64,000 bases of DNA, taken from the NCBI GenBank assembly GCA_033060915.1, contig CM065384.1:15804001-15868000 (forward strand), given 5' to 3'. Below, piece by piece: positions 56,491-64,000 of the stretch. Every line of letters starts with the position of its first letter. Position 1 is the first letter of the stretch. A model generated the notes under the pieces. The model was given only the letters and a program-made list of their open reading frames with translations, ran no database searches and had not been told where the DNA came from. A program made the translations under genes and the position numbers. This DNA is from Euryodendron excelsum (Eukaryota; Streptophyta; Magnoliopsida; Ericales; Pentaphylacaceae).

Positions 56491-57691
56491 TGTCACGACC
56501 CATTTTCTTTTCTAGATCGAGACAAGGGGGTTTATAAAATAAAGACCCATCATTCATATTCTATTAAAAAGATCGTACATCCTGAACATTCTATGTCTTT
56601 AGTAGAGGTTCATAACTTTATTTTTATGTACAATCCAAGTTAAACGCTAAGAAAATGTCAACCGAACTGGGGATTCATTCCTAATCATTTCTTTGGGATC
56701 CAGCTGAGTTCCATGTTCCTGAAAAGGTTCCCATAAAATAGGTATGAGCGATGAAGCTCAGTAGGAATACCATAATTCTTTAAAACACAAGTGTAAGATG
56801 CAGTAAATCTATGCTATGCATATGTACCCGTTTCTTTTTATCATTATTAGGATCCTGCAAGTATATCCTGCTTGGGGCATCATCAAGCCCAGTGGGCCCA
56901 CCCTTGACACTCCTTTCTCTTCAAGTTTAGTGGGGGTCCACCCATGATCATCTAGCCCAGACCAAGTTAGTGATTACTGATTTGTGGTAGCCCCGATACC
57001 AGTTGATCAGTAGTCACCCATGATCCTAACCCGGGCTTCTTTCGTTTGTCCGGTTATGCCTCCCTTATTCTTACCTAGTGATCCAATCATACAAGAGATG
57101 TATATATATAGCGTGCAATAAATTAATACAAGATATATGTTAAACCTAATACCAGTATTAAAGAACATGTCATATGATTTAAAAATAAACATGTATCATA
57201 AAGAATGCCCGGTTTCCTGCCCTGTCAGTTTCTTGGTGCAGAAGATTCCTAGCAGTTCTTCACGTATTTTCTGTTCATATTACCATAAGTTAGGTATCTA
57301 TTTTTCATATAATGTACATATATTATTATCAAGTTAGATTATTAGAAGGGTGTTAGAATCTTGGGTGGTACACGTCTTTGGGTCGGAACAAAATTTTTCG
57401 GTAATTTGGACTGAAAGTTATTCTGGAATTTTTTTTTTGGGGGTAGCTAGGAAGGCTACTCTCCTATATATGGATCCCTTATATTTTTAGGGATTTTCTG
57501 ACAAAATTCCAGAATATTCTCTTATCTCTTGTATTTTCTGTGAATTTTCATGTCAAAAAGCTTAATAAATTCATGAAAATTCATAGAAAATTCTTTAGGG
57601 CCTGAAATTTTGAGGGTATCTTAATAAGATATTCATAGTGTAGCCCTCAAAATTTCAGAACCAGAACATGTGGGACGGGCCCTCACGCGCC

Positions 57692-57749
57692 ACCAGTCGC
57701 GCGTGGGGGAGGAAGGCATGGCCTTCTTCTTCCTCCCACCGCGACTGGT
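57692..57749. other. Long imperfect hairpin in S1
   Basis: ACCAGTCGCG (57692-57701) pairs with CGCGACTGGT (57740-57749). Inside, 'gtgggggaggaag' pairs with 'cttcttcttcctcccac', leaving a loop near 'gcatggc'. The stem is about 24 bp with a few mismatches or bulges. Confidence 0.8.
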
Positions 57750-58862
57750 CGCAATGCAGGTCCTTTTTCTGGCCAATTTCTGGGTTTTCCAGCCATGCAT
57801 GAGAGCCCCAAGGGTTGGCAAGGTCTTGGGCTTCATGCTCATGGTCTGGGCTTGGCCCATGGTGGCTGGAGGTGGCCGGACAGAGGCCAAAATGGCGGCT
57901 GCATGGCGGAACCCTAGCGGTTCAGACCTGCAACAGCCATTTTGGCTGCCTTCCCTTCGTTTTTAGCCTTTGGTCCCTTCATGAAATTTGTTCCAGACCC
58001 TAAGAGGAGTTGACCCCAAGTGGTGCGACCGGCAGAGGTGGCCGGTGGCTGGAGTTGTGCCCCTGGACAGTTTTTCCGGCAAGATTTTGCTTCTAGGAGC
58101 TAGAAGAGGCATGCACAGAGGCCACGGGTCTCTCTGGGACACCCATGGGTGTCCTTGAGAAACTCCCTAGCCACTATGACAACCCCCCAGCCCCTATCCC
58201 CACTGTCACCACCCAAAACCGTGAACTCTCTCTCTCTTTTCCTTTCTCTCTCTCTCTTCGGGTTTCCACCATTTTCCGGCCATGATAGTCTTCTACCTAC
58301 TGGGTTAGTCATGTGGGAGGTGGTAGGGAAAGGTTTATCACCTGGGTGTATCGTTTGAGAGCCTCGGTTTCTGCCTTCTTCTTCCTTCTTTTTTTTTTTT
58401 TCCTCGGTTTTCTTTTTGTTAAGGTTTCAGTTTTCCCTGCCAACCGTGATGGTTATATGTAATGTAAGATTACATGTATGAGTAGTTTGTGACAGGTGTG
58501 CAAGCTAGGTGTCTGTGTATATAGTGTGCGTAGTGTGTGGTTCTATTTCCGAAGGAATGTCAGTCGGTTTTGTTGAAACTTTGGTCCGTTTTTCTTTGAC
58601 GATAATCCCCGACATTCGAATTGCCTATCGAATCTAGAACATGCAGCCAGGTGTAATGCTAACATAATGCATGGATTAGCCAAGTGTTTTGGTCGGGTGC
58701 AAATCTGATGGTCGGTTTTGCTAAGGTGTCATGAATTATATGTTTGAAGCATTCTTTTTACTCCTGCAGTGTATATATATAATTTATGCTATTAAATTTG
58801 TATGGGTGAAATTATTACAAAAGTGTCTTGGCTTGGTTGAACCGGCGGAGCTTTGAACCGGT

Positions 58863-58898
58863 TTTATTTTATTTTATTTATTTATTTATTTATTTTTC
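58863..58898. repeat. (ATTT)n microsatellite
   Basis: 'ttttattttattttattta' then repeated 'tttatttattta', near the end of S1. Confidence 0.9.
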
Positions 58899-59028
58899 TA
58901 ATATAATAAATTACATGTGTTTCTAACTATATTTATTACCTCAAATATTTATTCTAGTAAAATTATCATAAGTATAGCAATAAAAAAAAATTCTAAGGTT
59001 ACCAGAATTTTCGCGGCGTTACAGTATG

Positions 59029-60169
59029 GTTGTTGCTCAGTTAGCAAGATGTCATATACTTCTCCCTCCTTCTTACTGGTACCTCACGTTGTTGCTACCT
59101 TCTTTGCCACATTTGAGAAGCCTTCACCTGTCTTGGAATAAGGGTCTATGATCCTATCAGTTTTCAACACATTCTCAATCATTTCCCCTTGCATTATTAA
59201 TTCAGAGAAACTCTTTCCAATGCTTAGGCATAAGCGCTCGTAATACAGGCCTTGGAAGGTATTCACAAATAGTTGCACATATTCTTTCTCCACCAGTGGG
59301 GGGTTGACTTGAGTGGCTGCTTCTCTCCACCTTAGAGCATAACTTTTGAAGCTCCCATTTTTCCTTTGGGTTATCATCATGAGGGCACATTTATCTAAGG
59401 TGAGGTCACTATTGTGCCAGTATTATGATTGGAAGGCCATGACTAGCTCATTCCAGGTTGTTATTTTTCTCAAATCCAAGCGGGCAAAACCATTGCAAGG
59501 TAGATCCGGATAGGCTATGCTAAAATAGCTACTTTAGAAGTTTGGGAACATTCCCATGACTACTTAACGCACCCGCATATAATCTCAGATGAGCGACGGG
59601 ATCTTTACTTCCATCATATTTATGGAAATCATGCATTTTGAATTTGGGTGGCCTTGGATGAACGGGGAAGAAGCACAGTTCATCATAAGATGTCCCACTG
59701 AAAGTATCATGGCCTTGTAAGCTACCCAGGGATTCCTTTAGACCTTGTATCTTCAGATTGAGGGGATCTTAGCTTTCCTTTTTTGGCGTAGTAGCCAACA
59801 GGATGGTTTTAGGGTTATTTTCTTCCTCTTCCTCAATGTGCACCACTTTGGGGATTTCTTTGTTTTTACCTGCATTATCAGTATGCAGGGTGACCTTTGG
59901 CAAGATAACCTCAGCTTCTTTGGGGAGAGATGTTGAATCTGAAGGATCCATGGTGGGTCCCTTAAAGCCCATCATTTGTACAAGCTTGAACATCTCATCT
60001 ATCTTTGTCTTCATCTCACTCACTTCTTCTGGGTTACTAGACTATTATGTTGGTTACGAGTGCTACCCTTGCTTGTCATTTTTGTTGCTCGGTGTTGGGT
60101 AAGGATTGGTACTCGCGGTACAAAAGGTACTTTTGTTCCTCTCTTTCCCTTTTTAGGAGCAATGATGAC
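59029..60169 (-). pseudogene. gag: Element A gag, N-terminal half, degraded
   Basis: Minus-strand Gag. The N-terminal part (60023-59769) has 'KIDEMFKLVQMMGF' and an acidic stretch. A core with several shifts and stops follows (59768-59381), in which 'LDLRKITTWNELVMAF' can be recognised. A readable part (59380-59084) has 'KSYALRWREAATQVNPPLVE' and 'GLYYERLCLSIGKSFSELIM'. It is the most decayed of the three gag copies, in line with element A being the oldest layer. Confidence 0.85.
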
Positions 60170-60185
60170 CTAAAATGTAAGCAAA
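60169..60185 (-). other. Splice-acceptor-like site before gag (A)
   Basis: The minus strand reads 'ttgcttacattttag' with AG at 60171-60170, directly before the gag frame and in the same place as in D and B. Confidence 0.35.
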
Positions 60186-60220
60186 TCTTACTAAAAACTA
60201 TTTCTAGCCTTTGGTGAGAT

Positions 60221-60227
60221 GGGGGGT

Positions 60228-60290
<63 letters not shown>
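60221..60290. repeat. Poly-G run, 70 bases with one T
   Basis: Six G, one T at 60227, then 63 G. It lies about 50 bases upstream of gag in element A, a different place from the 54-base run of element B, so the two expansions are independent. Confidence 0.9.
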
Positions 60291-60291
<1 letters not shown>

Positions 60292-61825
60292 TAGAAATAA
60301 AGAAAAATAAGAAAAAAATCATATGTTAGTTCTTAGATTGAGGAAAGTTTTATACAATGCATGACTTAAGGATGCCCCTGCCTTTCGAAGGGGACGAATC
60401 ATGATTTTTGGCTCAGATTTTGGAGATAGGGCCATTGCCCCTGTTATGCAATACTATACATGTTTCTGTAGTCACTCATTTGTACACTCACTCATTTAAC
60501 AAGAATAATAATTTTATTGAGATGAATTTTCTTTGTACATAAAATTTTCAAAAGTATATTAAAACAAGGAGAGGGAACGTTTTTCTTAGGAGTTTCACCT
60601 ATTCTATTTTTACATTTGAAACCCTAAACTACTCTTGAGTCATCAAATTCACCTTCTTCAATAGAGGTTGGTGAGGGACCTTAATTTCGGATTGCCCCAT
60701 GTCTTCTTGGCAGCCTTATCTTCATAAGCGAAGAAGGATTAGGGCCCCCTTTTATGAGATGATTTGATGCATGCCATGAATCCTTTGGGTCACTTCATAC
60801 CTTTAGGAGTTTTGGTTGGCTTGATTTAAGCGAGAAGGTCTTTAGACTATTCCCTGAGTGTTAATCAATGCATAAAGATGAAATGACTTGAGTTGCTTTA
60901 GGAACTCTTGTCCTGAAACGTATACAGATGCATGAGCAGTTATGAGGCGAAAAGATGCGTAAATAATGTAATAACAGGAATCAAGTTAACATAACAGCAT
61001 GAATTGAGCAGAATATAAGGGAAAGAAAAGCGGTCGCCCTTTCCTCCTTGATTTTGAAATTGATGCGTGTGTCTTAAATCCGACAGAGGTTCAGCTATGC
61101 ATAGGGTGCTACATGAGAATAAGGTTGGGGGTTTACTAATACTTCCTAAAAAACTCGGTTTCCTAACTTTCAAACCTTCGGCGTCCATCCCTAAAAGGGT
61201 AAACTCCATCTTTGGTTGGTGATTCGAGCAGGGGAACTTTCAAGAGACCGTAGGCTGAGAAACTGACATAGCATTTGCCCATAGTTGATATATTGTTCCC
61301 CCTTCTATCCACAAGGATAAAAACCGGGTAATTATGTAGAGATGCAAATGCAAGTGAGCGCACCAAGTGTGTGTGGTTTTTTTAAGAAAGGAGGAAAGGA
61401 CCCGACAATATACATGCCATCCTCTTCATTTATCACATATATGGCAGTTAATATGACATAGAAAATAAAATGTGAATAAAGGTCCACCTACAAAAGAAAA
61501 TACAAGGAGTTAGTAACTTTTTAAAAAACTCAATGCAAGATAAAACGAATGGTCAATGCAAGAGCATGAATATGGAAAGCAATGCAAGGGCATGCAAGTG
61601 GATGTCGATGCAAGAGCATGAATGTAAGCAGTGAATGCAAGTGATGACACTTATTTGAAAAACGTTTTTGGAAAATAATGTTTGTTTTTACAAACTTAAA
61701 ATTTTGAAAAACGTTTTTTGGGAACTTAGAAAAATTTTGAAAAGTGGATAAAACTGGACAAAGTAACCAGAGATTTTGGGTGAGTGAAGGGTGAAGAGAC
61801 ATGATAATAGCCTAACCCTTCAAGT
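60291..61825 (-). other. Leader region of element A
   Basis: No intact gene. It shares with B and D the words 'ggagataggg' (60421), 'actcttgagtc' (about 60630) and 'gtcgccctttcctcc' (about 61033-61047). It also shares the ORF1-like segment at 61366-61163, readable as 'CYVSFSAYGLLKVPLLES'. Divergence is highest of the three leaders. Confidence 0.55.
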
Positions 61826-61843
61826 GTCCCAGTGGAGACACCA
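61826..61843 (-). other. Primer-binding site of element A, diverged
   Basis: The minus strand reads TGGTGTCTCCACTGGGAC, two bases from the LTR end at 61846. It differs from the D site mainly by C-to-T and G-to-A changes. Confidence 0.7.
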
Positions 61844-62753
61844 GCTGTCGCGGCCCGATTTTTTAACCAAGCCCTCTTGGCTTGGAAAAAGCACGGTACT
61901 TTCTCATTAGAACTCATCCTTTTAGAAGTACTACTGCGATGTGGTTTGAACTTGAAAATTTAATTTGATTTAAGGGCCTTTTGGAAAAAATAGGAGCCAC
62001 CACCTAACATAGTTAAAGAAATGTTAGGTTACCTAAAACTAAGTGTTATCCAAAAACTAAATTTAGGTTTTTCGAAAAGATTTTGAAAACATCATTTTTA
62101 AGAAGGTTTTTGGAAAAGAGATTTGAAAAACCTTTTGAAAATGCTTTTAAAAACGTGATTCCGATTTTGGTCTTTGAAATAGAAATCTATGGTCCGGGGG
62201 TTAGTTACATGTAGGAAATATATCCTAAGATCGTGACCCTACCCCACCCTTTTGGTACCTACATGTCTAATCACCTTTAATTTACTCACTTGAATAACCA
62301 GTTACTAATATCCATGTAATATCCACTTTAAAATTTTGATGAATGGACTTTTTGGATGAATAATGCATGATGCTTGTTTTGAAAAAGACGTTTGATAATA
62401 TGGAGTTTTTGGAGGGATTTGAGATAGAAATTTTGATTTGATGGAAACCTTTGAAAAGGGAACTTAAGTTGAAATGAAGGTTATGACCGCACCATATTAG
62501 GTTGCCTAGGTATCTCATTTGACGAGAATCAGGTCATTCGTAGTTCGAGCAAAGGCCCAATAGAAAAGAGGCATCTTGGGGCATTTGGAATACTTTGAAG
62601 ACACATTGAGGTCTTTGGAAAGGTTTGACGACGCTTTGAGGTCTTTAGAAAAAGAGAACTTGAGAGTTTAAAAAAATGCCTTTGAAATGAAACTTGAATG
62701 TTTGAAGTGTTTTTGAAATTGAGTTTGAAGATGATTTTAAATATTTTGCAATT

Positions 62754-62875
62754 AACTCAAGAAAGGTTTGAAATATTTTTTATACAACTCAAAGGAGTTT
62801 TGGAAGTACTTTGAAACAACTCAAGGGAGTTTTGAAAAGGTTTTAAACTAACTCAAGGGAGTTTTGGGAATGTTT
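62754..62875. repeat. Short direct repeats 'aactcaagggagttttg'
   Basis: Four copies of 'aactcaa(g/a)ggagttttg' or a variant begin near 62754, 62786, 62820 and 62853, about 33 bp apart. They lie within the U5 part of element A. Confidence 0.7.
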
Positions 62876-63589
62876 TTGAAGTCTTGTTTTGAAAACTTTA
62901 TAGGCAGAGTTTGGATTGGAAATACTCTCGTGAACTTGTCTTCCAAAAGCTTTGAAAGTTGTTTTTGAATACCTTATGAAAGGTACAGTCAATGTTTCAT
63001 CACCTTTACGAGGTTAGTCATTGAAGAACTAAACCCCTTTATGGTTATGAGTTTCAAAAACGCATTTGGAAAAGGGGCTAGAGACTTCCCATTGGTTTTT
63101 AAAACTTTTGGGGTTATAGAACCCTTCTTAAATATCTCATTTATACTTGAACAATCCTAACCATGGAAGGATTAGGGTTGCTTCAAAAATCTGATGTTTG
63201 AAAATCATTTTTGAAAAGAGCTTTTGAAAGCACTTAGGGTTTTGGAACCCTAATATGGACAACCTTGAAAGTTGTATTTTAATGTATCACCTTCCCTTAG
63301 AATCTCTAACCATAAAAGGGTAGTGACACTTTAGGGTTGTGAGTTGTTTGAAAATAGTTTTTAGAAAGTGTTAGGTGTCTAGCCATTTTAGTTGAGACAA
63401 GTTTGAGAGAATTTCTTAGAAGCATCTTTTAAAATAGAGTATGGCAGTATTTGAAAATATTTTGGATTTGATTTTGGAAATCGCAAGAGAGTATGATGTG
63501 TTTGAAAGTATGCTATGACTATGTTTTTGAAGTGAAAGGTTATTTGAAAAAGGGTCTTTGAATTAGAAACTTGAAGCTTTCTAACTTAG

Positions 63590-63885
63590 GTTGGGTTGAC
63601 CTAAGGTTAACTAACTCGAGTTGGGTTAACCTAGGGTTGGACAACTAAGGTTATGTTAGATTATGGTTGGATTGATCTAGAGTTAACTAACTAAAGTTAG
63701 GTTAACCTAAGGTTAAGGTGACCTAGGGTTAACGAATTTGGGTTAGGTTAACCTATGGTTAAGGTGACCTAGGTTTAACGAATTTGGATTAGGTTAACCT
63801 ATGGTTAAGGTGACCTAGGGTTAACTAACGTGTATTAGTTTAACCTAAGGTTGAACAACTAGGGTCAAGTTAACCCAGGGTGAGA
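63590..63885. repeat. GTTAAC-rich tandem repeat, 46-bp unit
   Basis: 'ggttaaggtgacctagg' begins at 63711, 63757 and 63803 (46 bp apart), with looser copies from about 63590. Each unit includes a palindrome close to TTAGGTTAACCTAA. It resembles degenerate telomere-like text (cctaggg/ttaggt) but has no run of true telomere repeats. Confidence 0.8.
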
Positions 63886-64000
63886 AGGTGGTTTTGAACT
63901 AGGGTTTGGAGTTAGCGGTTTTGGAAATGTGGCTTTATGCATGAAAGTTAAAAGTGCGTTTTGAAAAATAATTTTATGAAAACTACTCAAGTGAGTGTTG

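Larger units (their letters stand above)
56491..59023. mobile_element. Solo LTR S1 of an unrelated gypsy-type family (2.5 kb)
   Basis: It starts TGTCACGACCC and ends CGCGGCGTTACA, flanked by GTATG duplications. It has no PBS, internal region or gag and differs completely from the other LTRs here. It contains a G+C-rich part with a long hairpin (57692-57749), CT-rich stretches (58226-58256) and an ATTT microsatellite (58863-58898). Termini like these occur in chromovirus-type gypsy LTRs, but I cannot assign the family. The 98-codon frame at 57670-57966 is probably chance in a G+C-rich stretch. Confidence 0.85.
61846..64000 (-). mobile_element. Element A 5' LTR, U5 part (runs out of window)
   Basis: The LTR end '..CGGGCCGCGACA' is at 61846 on the minus strand. 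The conserved block is at 62486-62560. The region has the usual 'gaaaa/ttttgg' texture but is more diverged than its sisters. No promoter is reached before 64000. Confidence 0.8.

Noticed and set aside
57670..57966. 98-codon frame in S1
   Set aside because: It is inside an LTR in a G+C-rich hairpin region, has no known domain, and an overlapping frame is also open.
63590..63885. Interstitial telomere repeats
   Set aside because: The 46-bp unit contains cctaggg-like words but no run of TTTAGGG.

Overview
This window looks like heterochromatin from a large flowering-plant genome, probably a eudicot. It consists almost entirely of nested LTR retrotransposons of one Ty3/gypsy group that resembles the Tat/Ogre lineage. 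The evidence for that group is very large LTRs (about 4.1 to 5.6 kb, one above 18 kb), a primer-binding site of the type TGGCGACTCCGCTAGGGA, a plant gypsy-type Gag, and a plant-mobile-domain (PMD) gene in antisense. I see no intact protein-coding gene, no tRNA or rRNA gene and no CRISPR array. I also see no reverse transcriptase, RNase H, integrase or protease coding sequence, so every Gag-bearing element here appears non-autonomous.

The layers can be read from LTR ends, target-site duplications (TSDs) and homology across junctions. Element A (minus strand, oldest) has its partial 5' LTR at 61846-64000, its PBS at 61826-61843 and a decayed gag running leftward. That gag is split by solo LTR S1 (56491-59023, TSD GTATG) and by solo LTR S2 (plus strand, 33008-34461 plus 52873-56046, TSD GTAAC/ATAAC). 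It resumes at 33007-32947. S2 is itself split by element D (plus strand, 34462-52867, TSD GTAGT), a complete 18.4-kb element. At 32946 the gag of A is cut by element B (minus strand). B has a 5' LTR at 23268-32946, interrupted by solo LTR S3 (26336-31894, TSD GCTAC/ACTAC), and an internal region at 18024-23267. To its left lies a giant minus-strand LTR from 18023 to beyond base 1.

The giant left LTR is the most unusual object. Its U3 holds about 178 tandem copies of a 94-bp unit (about 1104-17835), so with a normal R-U5 part the LTR would exceed 20 kb. Related LTRs show what look like earlier stages of the same module: one copy in S2, 4 or 9 copies of a 47-bp unit in the two LTRs of D, and about 7 copies of an 81 to 89-bp unit in S3.

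Element D has this order: 5' LTR, PBS, long leader, gag (41006-43020, broken by stops), a 1.9-kb non-coding part where pol would normally lie, an antisense PMD gene (46791-44943, one 88-nt intron, broken by stops), an AT-rich part, the polypurine tract and the 3' LTR. Nearly all breaks are stops reachable by a single C-to-T or G-to-A transition, as expected from methylated, silenced DNA.
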